Below are positions 33,087 to 45,638 of a DNA stretch of 64,000 nucleotides, in pieces. Position 1 is the stretch's first letter. The number at the start of each line of letters is the position of its first letter. The notes beneath the pieces were generated by a model. It worked only from the letters and a program-made list of their open reading frames with translations, was not told the DNA's origin and did no database searches. Where the stretch lies: the NCBI GenBank assembly GCA_017654735.1, contig JADPYG010000088.1, forward strand, positions 2,108,001 through 2,172,000. Direction: 5' to 3'. The position numbers were made by a program, and so were the translations under genes. This DNA comes from Vishniacozyma victoriae. Lineage: Eukaryota > Basidiomycota > Tremellomycetes > Tremellales > Bulleribasidiaceae.

Positions 33087-34934
33087 CTAGGACAGGGTAG
33101 TAGCCATGATCCTGGGTGTATCCTATTTTGTCAGTACTAATCATTTCGCATTCAAAGGCTGACTGACAGAGTTCCACTCCCAGTACATGACTCCCCCGTT
33201 CCATCCCTTCTGTTCTGCCTGCCTGACACATTGGCTCAGCGCCTCTGGGCTCATATATCTATCCATCAGCGTTGATCTCGATAAAAGAATGCGGACCTAC
33301 CCGTTACTGGCCGCTCCTGGGCGTATTGGTTTCCCAATGACGATCTTGCTAAGTGGGATCCCGGCGTAAGTGTTCATTTCCATGACTGAAGTCGAAGGCC
33401 AATCGTCAACAGATTTGAATACGAGCGACTTGAAATCAGCTTTCATGCTCCTGACAAAGAAAATTGGACTTACCTGACAATCCTCATAGACCCCTTGACC
33501 TTGGTTGTAAAACTGCATATTGTAGAAATCAATCCCGCTCCCAGTCTGTTTATGAACAGCAACGTAAGCTCCATTGGGATAATTAGGACCACTGGTAAAC
33601 CAAGGAGCAACAGGTGCGTGACTAATCAAATACTGACCAGCAGGTAATTGACGTCGTAATTCCGATTGAAAAGTGATGATCCAAGATTCACCAATACCAG
33701 TATTCATGGCGTTCATGTCTTCCCAATCGATATCGACACCGTCGAGGTTGTATTTCTTGACCCAGTCCGCCAGTTTTCTTGCGCAGTCGACAGGATCGAC
33801 ACCATTGGACACGGGCGAATCGGTAGAACCAAAGGCGGAAACCATCAAGGCGATACCTGCGGCGTGATACGAGTCGAGCACCTCGTTGTCAGCTTTCACC
33901 GACCTTGGACTCGGAACTATACCTTCTTCCTATCACCAGCATCCATCCATTCCCACATCTGGGCATTGTCAACGGCACCTCGCTCCGACATCCAGAAGGC
34001 CAGGATGAATCGGTTAAAGTCGACAAGAAGCGAGGTATCAGGCATCGACTGCAGCCAGTAATCCGAGTAAATGACATGATGAGGAGCTTTCCAGATGCCC
34101 GAATCGGGTGAATCGGGGGAGTCAGGAGAATCCGGAGAATCGGAAGAGTCGGGGGAATCAGAGCTTTGAGTGGACGAGGCTGAGTGTGATGTCTTGGAGG
34201 AATGATCGGACGCGCTGGTCGAGGTTGAAGCGTAGTCAGACGGCGAGGAGAACGAGACGGGGGTTGAAGATGGCCCGTAACCGTCGGTGGTGGAGGAAGA
34301 AGCGGAAGTCTCAGAACCAGCCGAACTCGACGTGAAAGTCGAGTCTGGCAGTCAGCAATAACTCGGTAAGTCCATCTACATGACTCACTCCATTCATCCC
34401 CTGGACGGGTGTACCACCCTGGTGCGCCCGTACTGACCGGCTCTCCACCCATCGAAGATGAACTTGGGCCGGCAGTATCGGATGCAGATGAAGATGCGGA
34501 AAAGGAGGGGCCGGAGATGTTATCGGCATCCCTTGGGGTCAGCAAATCACGTGAACGCGTCAAGTGACTCACCACGACCAGATACAACCCGTGTTATCAG
34601 CGATCGCCCTGGAATATCAGCTTGAACGACAAAGAAGGATGGTGACAGGGGCGTACGAGCAGACCATATTTTCACCAGTACAGTCGCGTACGGTCGACCA
34701 AGCGGAGCTGACGCATTCTGGGAATTTAGCTTCGTATGACGTATGAGGTTAAGGTGGGAACAGCGACTCACGTTGAAGCTGAGTACCACTACATTGCCAT
34801 TCCCCCTCTTTACACCCAGGGCCGGCACCCTGAGCGAGACGATGGTGATGTCTCCTTGGATCCCTTCCTGCGTGTTGAGCAGCACTGGCGACCGAGGCGA
34901 GCGCCATGGAAGTGATGAATATACTGCTGAGCAT
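33087..34934 (-). CDS. Secreted GH18 chitinase with Cys-rich module and Ser/Asp/Pro linker
   Basis: The start at 34934 gives a signal peptide (MLSSIFITSMALASVASA). Next comes a Cys-rich module with CKEGEWQCSGTQLQQC and ENMVC...NTGCIWSW, read over two introns and resembling chitin-binding modules. A Ser/Thr-rich linker follows with repeated Ser-Asp-Ser-Pro units around 34080-34150. The GH18 barrel holds LMVSAFG and the catalytic DGVDIDWED (DxxDxDxE, Glu as acid). IDFYNMQFYNQG and GGVMYWEW close the barrel. It hydrolyses chitin or chitooligomers at the cell wall. The HHH-rich stretch after the signal peptide may be a processing or metal-binding site. Confidence 0.9.
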
Positions 34935-35507
34935 TTTCACGCGTGATATCGAGTCGTGGTGGCGTGTTTTGAGGTTGTGTGAATTTTCAAAAGACAAGTA
35001 GGGCGTGAAAGAATGAACCAGTCGGACTTTATGTAATAAGAAGAGGGGGGTGGATTGCGGTGGATATGAGAAGAGAGAGGAAGCCAAGGATACTATGGGA
35101 TGGCGGGTAAGTTAAGGGGATTATTCGGGAAATGAGGGTAGTAATAGGATGATCAAAGGTGTATGGGATGATTCTATTGAAACTGTGGGTAATGTTAAAG
35201 GGAGTTCTCCTTATAGTTTCAGGCACAATAGATACCTTTCATACATACAACAACGGGGTAGATTTGATAGTATATGTTCCCATATACTAGTGTAGCACCG
35301 CAGTATTTGGAATAAGCGAATCTTGGCATGCATAGAGTAGTCAATATGTGTGCTTGGCTGTATAGCAATTGGATATTATAAACGAAAAAGATAAAAGAGA
35401 TTCACGTCGCGTTGCATGTAGATCCCTCAGGCACCGCACATCCTGTAGCCACTCACTCCACCAGCCACCTGGAATCACAACCCTTTAAAGCCCCACAGTA
35501 ATACTGG
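34935..35507. other. Upstream region of the chitinase gene
   Basis: No coding sequence is seen. Purine/pyrimidine tracts and a TATA-like TATAAG/TTATAG near 34900-35215 may belong to the promoter. Confidence 0.35.
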
Positions 35508-35963
35508 ATGACGTGGCCAAGTGTTGCACTCCCGTCTCCACCATACCTCGCGGGGTCTTGTCTCACAAATCCACCGGCTCCATCCTCTCTCGATGTGCTA
35601 TCGAACGGCGTGGAAGATGGAAATGATGAGGAGCACGAAGCATGCGATAAAAGGCCCCGGAAGCAATTAGACGATTCAGACTTGCTGCCGCTGATCCGGA
35701 AGCGAGACCGAATTAGAGATGGAATCCCAAAAGATGTGGCATAATTGGGAGATGAGGTGAAAGAAATTCTCCAGGAGATAAAGGAACCCCAAACTTCGCC
35801 AGAGAAGGGATCACTAAACCAGCGCTTGCGCCTCAAAGGGCTTGCCTTGGAAAGGCTTTTCATAGCTCTCTCAAAACGACGCTCGAGATCAGACGATATG
35901 AGATCGGGTCAACGGCATCCATGCGCCAACATGACTCAAGACTTAAAGTTTGCATCCACATGA
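35508..35963 (+). pseudogene. Possible decayed coding region with one in-frame TAA
   Basis: One + frame stays open from 35508 to 35963 except for a TAA at 35742-35744. The flanks read as charged, helix-rich protein (DSDLLPLIRKRDRIRDG before, EVKEILQEIKEPQTSPEK after). The opposite strand has an unbroken 136-codon frame over the same DNA, Ser-rich and unconvincing. I recognise no family on either strand. It could be a broken gene, an unspliced intron boundary missed by eye, or chance. Confidence 0.25.
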
Positions 35964-36282
35964 AAAGAACGACACTCTGTCGGGAATTTCATTGCGACTA
36001 CCTTACAGGATCCAAGGCCATACCTCATTGACTGCTCGACCCTGAAATAGTAAGCAGCACATGATACGGAGTGCCAATCAAAATGTCGCGCGCTTTGTCA
36101 CAAGTATTCCATGCGCTTGTGTATCTATCTACAAGTACATACATGCCTATGTAGCCATGCGTCATGTTATCATAATATCCTCTACTAAAAATGAAAGATC
36201 AAAACGAAAAAAATAGTGTCCATGTGAATGTGAAAACGTAAAATGTCCGAGAAAGTCGTCAAGAGTCGGGAAATCAAGCGAT
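35964..36282. other. Gap before the CPL1-like gene 3' end
   Basis: No gene seen; the right part should be the 3' untranslated region of the leftward CPL1-like gene. Confidence 0.4.
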
Positions 36283-37409
36283 TTATGCGCGCAGACATCG
36301 ACCGTTGACGAGGTTGTGACCCCTCTTGCAAGCCAAGATCTCGCACTTGCCGAGGGTACATGTGGATCCACCAAGAGCGACACCGGGTAGACTGGAACAG
36401 CTGAGAGTCAGTGTGCGACTGGCTTGCAATGAGAGAATACGTACTCAGTCCCGACTGAGGCGGCACCAGCAGTGATATCGGCGTAACCGTTGATGCAGCC
36501 ACCACAGCTCTCGAGTTCGGCTCGAGTGTCGAGACACTACTCATCAGTCTAGTGCTCACCAAGAAACCGACTGGAAACTCACCTCAAAAGCGTCAGAGCT
36601 GACAGCAGAGTCTCCAACGAGACAAGCCTGTAGACCGGTAGGGCAAAGTCCGAGGATCTTCTGAAGGTCCCTCTTTCTCAAAGTCCTGCTAGGTATGGGG
36701 AAGATGTCGTTGAAGTAAACGGCGAGGTTGGCACCGTTTTCAGTCGTAGCGCAGGCACCTAGAGAGCCCACACCAGAGACCCTGGCGCTGGTAGCACAGG
36801 TGCACAGACCGTTGTTCTGGTTGAAGACAGCGTAAGCGGAGGCGACACACTGTGTGAGGCAATCGCCGGCGTTTGCGACCGTAGTAGCTTGTCCAACGCC
36901 AGCGTAGGCAATAGCATCCGCAGTGGCGCAAGCTCGAAGGTCGAAGTTGGTGTTGACGCGGATAGACTGAGAGTCAGTCATGCGGAAGGGGTCTGGATCG
37001 GATAAGACTCACCTCGTAATTGACTGTTCCACAAATACCAGTATCGAGAGCACCGTCGACAGCTGCAGTGGCACTGACGAGCTCGCTCAAGGCAGGGGGG
37101 TTGTTCGAGCAGTAGCAAGATAAAGTTGTAGCCACGGGGGCAGGGTTGAAGTAAGCGTACTGGAAGTTTCGGGCGGCGCAGGCATCCTGTGAAAAGCTAT
37201 CAGCGTACGAAATCGAAGGTAGCAAAATAACCTACTCGGCAAGCCCCTTCTGAGTCGTATGAAGCAGTAAGACCAAGTCCACCGCTACTGAGGACGTTAA
37301 GGGCTGTTGTCAAACTGACACATCCTTCAATAGCAAAATTCCGGTCGAGGATCTGGGCAGATGCGCTGAGGGCGAGAACGGGGGCGAGTAGGAAGACAGA
37401 GAATCTCAT
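36283..37409 (-). CDS. CPL1-like secreted cysteine-rich protein
   Basis: The start at 37409 gives a signal peptide (MRFSVFLLAPVLALSASA). The body has two Cys-rich WSC-like repeats with the YCSNNPP and CATSARVSG patterns. After KRDLQKI comes the CPL1-like domain: CLPTG-type start, CLDTRAELESCGGC, then DCSSLPGVALGG, CTLGKCEILACKRGH and NGRCLRA at the end. In Cryptococcus, Cpl1 is a secreted protein linked to capsule, virulence and host immune signalling; its chemistry is not settled. Five or six short exons keep frame. A likely TATA box (CTATAAAG on this strand, 37572-37565) lies about 160 nt upstream. The family call is good; no function is implied here. Confidence 0.8.
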
Positions 37410-37564
37410 TGTGGGCGTTGGTACTAGGGTTGATGTTGTCGTGTGAGGCGTCCGTACGGGTGTGGGATAAGCAGGCAAAGGTCGGGAGAGTCAAACGAGT
37501 GTGAGAGGGGAAGAAAGGTGGTGTTGATCAGATGAGTGAGGTCGGAGTATCTGTTTTGCCTCTG

Positions 37565-37572
37565 CCTTTATA
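37565..37572 (-). promoter_or_regulatory. TATA box of the CPL1-like gene
   Basis: CTATAAAG on the minus strand, 156-163 nt upstream of the start codon at 37409. Confidence 0.5.
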
Positions 37573-38039
37573 GACAATCCCCCTTGATCATCGTTCGCAA
37601 TCAACAAGTCATTTCCCACATCAACAACAACGCCGACCGCCCTCGGAGTAATGTCTGTCGATCAGAGGCTTACAGATCGCTCAAGGAACGGTTCTACCCA
37701 TTGTGAATTACTCCGTCGAGCCGTCGTTGATAAGATCGTCGTCCTGTCTGGGCGGCATCTCTCCTGATCCCTCCCTTCATTTTCGAGCGAGTCGTATCGG
37801 CATGGGCTTATTGGATGAGACATGATCAACCTATGGTATGAGTGACGGTTGTCTCACCGGTTCAACTGTTTGTCTTACAGGAACGCCAGGTTGCTCCTGA
37901 TCCATGTTGACATTACGGAGTTATCGATAGCGTCGTGGGCAATGCGGCCCAAACCCTCCCAGCTGGCGGGTCCAGCTGAATGGGAGAGGATCCAGGACCC
38001 GCGAACAAGTCCAGATTTTCCGACTCAGGTCCCGAGCCG
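37573..38039. other. Gap without a gene
   Basis: Upstream sequence of the CPL1-like gene. No coding sequence or RNA gene is seen. Confidence 0.4.
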
Positions 38040-38656
38040 TTACCCAAGGAGGGCAGATCCACTACACTGCGAGGTCAACCGATCATTGAGTTCGACTCTT
38101 CCTGAGCATCTCGTCCTGAATCCCTCGGAAGGTTTCAGCATCCGCCTGCGGACCCCCGATCGTTGAAGTTGATTGCGCTTACAGAAGGTTTCAATTGTGC
38201 CTGGTCGAGCGTTGATCAGGGGCTGCGGAGCCGACGAGTGGCCCAACACACATGTGCTCTTTAGTCCCTGCGTGGCTGTCTGTGTATAGGATAGGAATAG
38301 CTTTCCAGATGGCTCTCGATCAAACCCCACCGGGCAGTCGAGCGAACCAGAAAGGGTAAGGCAACGTACGTCAGTTTCTGTACAAGCCTGGAACTGTGAC
38401 AAATCGACGTCGATCAGCATCCAATTGAGATCCGTCTCTTGTTCGGGCCAAGTGATGGTGCAATACCTTCCGCGGTCAGTCTGGTCAATTCAGGGACGGA
38501 TTAGTAACAGTAGTGAGCACCTGATCGCCAGGTGACGAAAAACGCCCAAACCTTGTTTACCCTGATACCCGTTGGGACTTCGAGATCATTCAATTTTAGA
38601 TTCACGTAACCTGTGGCGTCGTCTCCGTTTCGGCCACCAAACTCTATTCCCCACAT
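38040..38656 (-). CDS. Orphan small protein, structure uncertain
   Basis: Two good-looking exons, 38656-38552 and 38480-38370, join in frame (MWGIEFGGRNGDD..., then TDRGRYCTITWPEQE...). A GTACGT donor follows at 38369. Reading through it instead stays open to 38040 and gives a Cys- and Arg-rich tail. I do not recognise the family. The first ATG is only 48 bp after the stop of the Paladin-like gene on the same strand, so it lies in that gene's 3' region. It may be a small gene, a gene fragment, or an alternative 3' end of its neighbour. Confidence 0.35.
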
Positions 38657-38703
38657 CCCGTTCACTGCTGCATCGCATTTCACGCTTGTCGCCTACCCTA
38701 TCC

Positions 38704-41700
38704 CTAGTCCAAAGTGCTCTTGCCGAGCACACTCGATATCTCGCGGTGCTGCTGCATCCATCCTGGGAAATCCGCTTGCAATAGCGGTATACCTTGTTCT
38801 TTCGTTTCGAGTAGGAAGTTGGCCAGTATCACCATAGTGGCGTCTAAGATACCGCATTAGCAACGCCTTCTGAGTCACTGCGGAGTGGAACAGATGATCG
38901 ATTACTCACAACGATATAGATAGTTTACAGCTTGTTGAAATAGGGTCTTGTACTTGGCAGAGCCCTGTTCGGCTGCCTCGGCCTTGAGCTTGAAGCTGTC
39001 GATCATTTAGTAGGCACACGACTAGGATGCGGAGAAGTACGTACTCGTAGACGGCTTTCCTCAAGTTCTGGACTCCTTCCATTTGATTGACCGCCTTATC
39101 CGTCAATCGCTTGGCTTCTGTTTACTCGTCAGAATCGAATTACTGGCGCCAAATGGAGGAACGTACGTTTTCCGTGGCTCAGGACCGTGACAAGCTGTAG
39201 GATCATCTTGTACTCGCCTGGATCACGTCAGCGAGTGTTGATCATTCAGACTCACCCATCAGGTATTGCGTAGCTTCGCTGGCGTGCACATCTTCATCCT
39301 CTTCTTCCGCCAGATCATCAGCAAACTCGACACTCATATCATTTTGTCGTATTGTTGCAATGAGCGAAGCGACAATCATCCCTGTCGTCGTTCGGCCTCT
39401 ACCCATCTGACAATTGAATCTGGATCATCAGCTATACTCCATCCTGTACCGCAGTACTTACACAAAGTCCGACCCGTCCTCCAATCCAGTCGCTACTCTT
39501 CGAACGATGGCTTGTAGAGTCGCGGGTAAAGGAGCCTGCTCATCCGTCTGAAAGATCAGCGTGGGAGCCAGTCAGAAGGAACGGAAGGCTCACGACTGCG
39601 ACCCGTTGATAATCCACATTGTAAGCCTCATCCATTACCATCTGATACAGCTCCTTGGGGGTCATGACATCGCTTTCCTCGACTGCTTCCCAAATAGGAA
39701 TGATCTCGTATGTTCCAGGCTTCGTCTCGACCTCGTCATGAAGTAGCAATTTCCCATCGCCAGATCTGATTTCTCGGAGAACGTCCTGCTTGAGGGCTTC
39801 TTCCATTCGCTCCACTACCGAAGCGGTGATACCGGTGGTTCTGATCGTCAGCTCGTGGAGTGGATATTGGCGGAAACAGCTTACTCGACATTGTTCAAGG
39901 GCTTGTCCAGAAGACGCAGAACGTGCGGTCTGGATCTCACGTACTATCCTCTTCAGCTTGGTGGAGCTTCACAGAATGTACTCACGAGAACAGGTTCCTC
40001 CCTCAACGACGTCCACATAACGTGATTCTTCCCACCCGGCGCCGCCCCCATCTTCTGCAACGCATTGCGTAGCCTATCTTGTCAGTCCGGTACGAAACAG
40101 GCAGACGTACCCTGAAGCGCTCGGCATTCCTGTGCCATAGACCGAGTGATCCTCGTCCTGATCGCCGACCAATATCGGTACTCTACGGTAATTTGCGGCA
40201 CCCTCGACTCGCCTATGCGTCAGTGACCATCCATCCTGAGGACATACTCGGGTAGACTCTGTTTCTGCAATCCGGAGAAGAAGTCGGATTTGAGGATCGT
40301 CTGTGCAGACAGGATAGCTCCCGCTCGATCAGCCACTACCTGGGTGACTTCATCCGGCAGCTGACCCGTCAGCTCCTCTCCATGCCATTCTCATGATAAC
40401 TTACAGCCATGCCTTCCGCGAGTTCGACTCGATCAATCGGCGTCAAGCCTTTCAGACCACCTTCCTCGAGCTCCTTCTCTATAGTCCTAAATACAGGTCG
40501 ATGACGGATGAACGACTCGAACGAATACGGCTCGTCGTCGTCCATGGCCCTATCATCTAGGTAAGCCTGGAAGAGGAGAAGATGGAAATATCGTCGAAGG
40601 TGGTAGATTCCTTTTTCAATGTATTCCTTTTGCAGAGTTGGATCTTGAGCATCTTCAGCTTTCGTTCGGAAAGACTCGATAGTATCTCGGAGATTGAAGT
40701 GGGTAGCAGTGGAATCGATAGCGTCATCGACGATCTGCACTTCAGCTTCTCACTCATGGTCTGAGTCACGGAACTCACCCTCTTCACCTCAAGTCCATTC
40801 CTAATACACCTGATACAGCTGTTGATAATCTGCCAACTCGCCCTTGCCTTCGAGTCTGGCTTGTGTGAAGGCGCGGCACGACCTTTTCGAGGAGTCATAC
40901 CGCTCATCGACATTGAATGGGCAGCGTCTCGACCGAGCTTCATCCATCGTTGTATTAGCAGAACGATAATGGCAGTGGTGGTACTTCGTCCTCGACCCAA
41001 CTGGTCGTTGAGCACAAAAGCACTGGTGTCTAGGTCGGTCCGTTGACATAGCTCGAGTAGTTGGGTCAGATCATGGAACTGGGGTCAGTTAGGATCTCCA
41101 ACGGAGATAGGTACTCACATCCGGCGACGACTCTGAGGTGATGGGGATACGGACGAAGCGCATCGTCACCCCACTCTCTCGCGCAGCGACATCATCCATG
41201 ACATCCCTCAAAGAACGAACATCGTTCGCACCGACAGTCTCCCAGACAGGTACCACCTCCTTCTCGGCAGACTCTGTATGAAGCAGTACTCGGCCTTGGA
41301 AAGCATCAATCTCGGCGACAACATCGCTTTTGAGCCTCTCTTCCAGTACTTCTAGTCGAGCTGTTGATACTCCTGTATAGTCTCGCATATTTCGGAGAGC
41401 GGTCGCATTTCTTCGCAAGCAGTACGGGGATCCTGATATTAGCTTCAGTAAAAGTGATATGGCTTACCGTTGATCATGACCAATGGCTCTTCTCGCAAGC
41501 AGACCCAGACAATCGTGCTGACTGTTGGACACCTCTCGTGGACGGCCTTTAGGATCGTTAACAGACCCTCTTCAGTAGGTTGTCCAGTAGCAAAGACAGC
41601 GCTGTCTTTCATCTTTCGGAAGCCGACTGCTCCTCGTACTCCTTCTGAACTCGAGGCGGACTCTGCCTTCCAGAGATCGGATTTCTGAAATAAGCATTTG

Positions 41701-44103
41701 TCCAACAATCCGACCACGATCTTACCAGAAGTGTCCTATAGAGTCAGCATTGCGACGGCTTTCGTATATGTTGGCTGGACTTACGACGCTCGGAGCATGA
41801 TCCCGTTCCTATTCTCCACCACATGTTCAGCCCACTCATCGCCAAGCACTTTGCCTCCTTGCAAGTCCACCTCGCGGAGACTTTCACCTCCTCTAGACCT
41901 GCCCAATGAGCCCTCGCCGTGGTCAGACGATCGGGAGATCAGACTGAGGTCATTGGCCGGCGCGAACGCGAACAATCTGTTTCCACCCGATCGACGCATG
42001 ACCTTGATTTGACTATCTGTCAGCTATGATCGTTCAGGTGAGTAGCCGAGACTCACTTCCAGATCTCTGGACGGTTCCTGAGCCACGACGAGAATGTTGT
42101 GCCTGATCGACCTGCGTCCTCTTCTTCGACATAGGACGCAAACACAATCAAATCAAAGTATTGTTCCAGAGATCGCAAAGCTCTCGTCAAGACCGCTTGT
42201 CGATTCTTGTCGTCCATCGCGGAAACGCTGTACATGATCCGAAGACTCAGTACGTTCTCTCGTAGATTTACTACCGCATCACCTGATGATCAGCTAAGCC
42301 GAAGAGTGAGACGTACAGTTGTCAATGATGGCATCTACCACTCGCTTCATTTGCCTTCCATTATCGAGACTGGATAAGAGGGACAGGACAAGCTGATAGT
42401 TTCCCATGTGAGCTTTTCGGAGCTGCTCGAGCATGGCTGGATTTGACGCTAAGAGGTCGATGGCGGTCGAAGGGTGTTTACCACTCAAATCTGATATCAG
42501 CTCCGGTCGTCCTGACTGTCGCTCACTCTTTTCCAGAACCCTGGTGAGCTGGAGAAGACTTTTGTTGAGTGCTTGGTGATGTGTAGCCTGTTCTAGGAAG
42601 TGAGCAGCTTGAGGTCCTGCCGAAGGCTACGCATATCAGCTGGTCCACATAGATAGACGTACGGTAGCGAGACCTGAGCCTCCCGCGCCTGATGGAAATG
42701 GATCATCCAGACCAGCTGACAAGACTTGTTTTCGCCTCATCAGAAGCGCAGCGCACATACCGAATGTCGCTGCCGAGTCAGAAGAGCGCTGTGAGCTAGA
42801 CGTGGACACTCACTTCGGACGACTCCCATTCCACAGTTGAAGATCAGAGACGTAGACATAGGATCCACGTCTTTGAGCACTGAGACGTACGCATCCAAAT
42901 AGTTGTCCTACTTGTCAACTCAGTCATACTTGGTAAACTCACCTCGATAGGACGATCAGGAGCAATAGGTATTCGGTGGTATTCGACTCTCCAGCCTTGG
43001 CTCTTGATATCCTCATAGACCTCTTTGGGAGTTCTAATACTCGCTTCATCGACACTCATCCATGTAGGGATGAGGTTCCCGTTCGATACCTCGTCATGAG
43101 TGAGAATCATTCCGCCAAATTTACGTGATTCCTCCAGGATATCCAGTTTCAGACGTCGTTCAATGTCTTCCAAATTGGTAGCTCGGTCCGATAGGGCCAA
43201 GGTCTGGAATGGATGAGAAGCGTCTCGAAGCACATAAGGTCGACCATTGCAGTATACTACTCGTCAATTCCAGGCTTCAAGGGCGAGGTGTACTCACCTA
43301 GAGTTTCTTCTCGAGTACTGAACCAAATTGCTTTCCCCTCTTCCCCCGGTCCTGAGGTATCACGCATGGGACTGGATCCAAGAGGTTGAGATCGTACTTT
43401 CTCCAATGGTGCGCCGGATTCCGGGACCTCGGCCGAGCGGCGTGTGATAGGCGGGGGTGTGGGATGACATCCCAGTATCGTTAAAATCGATTCGAGACCG
43501 ATAGTCGTAGGCTGAGCGACCTGTCTTCGTCAGCCATGGTGTGGGATTGTACTCGAGTGAGACTCACACCGTAGACATTCAAGCTCTCTTCATCAGGTGC
43601 TCGAAAGTTTGGAGCACCTTGTATTGTTAGATCTAGATCTAGCGCACGTCCCGTCGGGTAATGGTCTGTTCCATCAGTACTGTCAGCCAATGCTCAGCAT
43701 ACCTGTCTTTAGAATGAATCTGGTCGTCAGCTCACGATGTCCTGAAGATGTATTGAACCTACCCTCTCGCCAAAACACCACCCTGCCTCCTCTTGACGAC
43801 GCCATCAACCTCCTTCCTGAGCCTATCCTGTATACCCAACACTCTGCCCTTTCCCTTTCCACCTGAAGAGAGACCAGAAGGCAATTGATTCATGATATTC
43901 CTCAGAGCAGCGGCGGGTGCGCTTCGGGATTGAGTTTCGGTGCTCATTCGGCGAGGCTGCTGTGAAAGTGGAGATGGATTTATCGGCATGTGCATTTGAG
44001 ATGGAGGTGGTGATCTGGCCCCTGATGCTGTTGTGTTGGCGATAGGTGGTAGTGGAGCAGATTCTGATCGACCTGGCATCTTGTCGGGGAGGCTTGACGA
44101 CAT
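38704..44103 (-). CDS. Paladin-like protein with three PTP-like phytase domains
   Basis: A long gene of more than twenty short exons, roughly 1,350 residues, from MSSSLPDKMPGRSES to GKSTLD. Three repeats each start with an ERLKxDxLxE helix (about 43170, 41320 and 39790) and carry a phosphatase loop. Domain 1 has CGMGVVR (Cys at 42835-42833). Domain 2 has DQLGRGR (Asp at 41006-41004). Domain 3 has CQMGRGR (Cys at 39412-39410). So CX5R is kept in domains 1 and 3 and lost in domain 2. The vertebrate relative PALD1 has this family's architecture and is reported to act in signalling with doubtful catalysis. The N-terminus is disordered. A soluble regulatory role, possibly with inositol phosphates or phosphotyrosine, is inference. 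Confidence 0.85.
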
Positions 44104-44349
44104 GGCTATGAATACTATAGCCAAGTATAGATGATCAAATGATAAGGTTTGGCGACTTTTGTCCGACGAGATCGGCCAAGATAGAGGAGACCCCACATGA
44201 GTTGCCGACGCGTGGTCGCGTAGGAGGTATGGTAACAACAAGATCTCATGCATACATTTACATGATTGGTGGCACATAGAGCTACAGCAGTCTTGAACTA
44301 GTCTTACATCTCCTTACAACCGTATATCATCGTGGGTTTGAGTCCACAG

Positions 44350-45638
44350 CTATTCCACCTTGGGTTTGGGTTCCGCGCCACCTGCCCAACTGAACCACCT
44401 TCCACTACTAGTCCTCCTGCCTTGCTGAGGTCTTACTCCTTGTCCTTCCGGTACAACATCCTCCTTGTTGATCTGCTCATAGCTTGCCTCGGCCCATCGC
44501 CCGCTTCCGCTGTTGGCAGACTGAATTGATTCCGAAGAAGATCTCTGAGAGTGAGGCTGAGCCGGATACCCATGTGTGCTTGACGACGAGACCCCTAGAC
44601 TACCATACGTATCTTTACCGGCCGCATGTGAAAATGTGCGAGATCGGGTTGAAGAGTCGGATGGCTGTCGAGCTGGAGTTGGTTGGGGAATGGGCATCTC
44701 CATCGCCTGCGAGGTATCGTAATGAGCAGGCGCGTCGGGGCCGCGGGAGCCTGATGGAGCATGTGCCGTAGCTTGATTGGCGAGTTGAGAGAGGGCTCCG
44801 ACGGCGACGGGCAGGTATCTGATCCCGTGAGCTATGTCCACATAAGATTGGATCGACTCACCCTCCCGCATATTTCGCTGCCATGCCATATAGTCTCCCT
44901 AGTCCTGAAGCGGGATCGTGTAGTGTAGGAGGCTGACCCATGGGCATATGTCCTGATGGATACGGTTGGCCGGGATATGGGCCGTGAGCTTGCTCCTCTC
45001 GAGGCGGCTCATGAGGAAGGGCAATCTGTCGAGTCAGCTTTCTCCTTATTTACCGAACCATGGGCGGCGAAATGCCAAATTAGCGGACGTACGTTCATCT
45101 GAGTCCGGATCCATGTCCAGAGCCATGTCAGACCACCTGCAAATGCCGACCCTGCTCGAGTCCGAAGGCTGGCGAGGAAGACATCGATATCGCGTTCATG
45201 TTCTTGGAAGAAAGGAGCCAAGTGTGCTCTGTAGATGTACGATGCGCCCTGTTGGTCAGCCATATTCTTCTGCAGATGATGTGACATACCTCAGACTGGG
45301 GAAGAGCTAGATATACAAACACCAGCGACTTGATGATATTGTAAAAGGGGACCCTTTGAATCAGTCTCGGTAGCAAGGAGGGCTGCGGACTCACCAAGTA
45401 AAGGTCCACCCGACAACTGCTTCAACTGCCGTCCAGCTTCCTACTACGGCCCAGTACATTAACCACCTCTCTAGTGCATGTTCACTATCAGGCGAGGAAG
45501 ATGGTAAGGACAGAGCTTTGTACGATGCGTAAGCGGGGTAGAGGAAACAGACGGTATTGCTGTTTGGTCGGCTTGTGACGGGAGGCAGAAGCAATGAACC
45601 ACTTACGAGATGAGTGATGTGATGAGCGAGAATATCAT
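44350..45638 (-). CDS. TB2/DP1/HVA22 (REEP/Yop1-type) ER-shaping protein
   Basis: Starts MIFSLITSLIS at 45638. The conserved core FLYPAYASYKAL, WLMYWAVVGSWTAVEAVVG and PFYNIIKSLVFVYLALPQ shows the two hydrophobic hairpins that wedge into the ER membrane. HLAPFFQEHERDID follows as the amphipathic helix. Unlike short Yop1, the C-terminus is long, Gln/Pro/Ser-rich and ends with a Trp-rich SGRWFSWAGG motif, so it is closer to REEP1-4 in layout. It bends ER membrane into tubules. Splice joins at about 45597, 45400 and 45255 keep frame. Confidence 0.88.
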
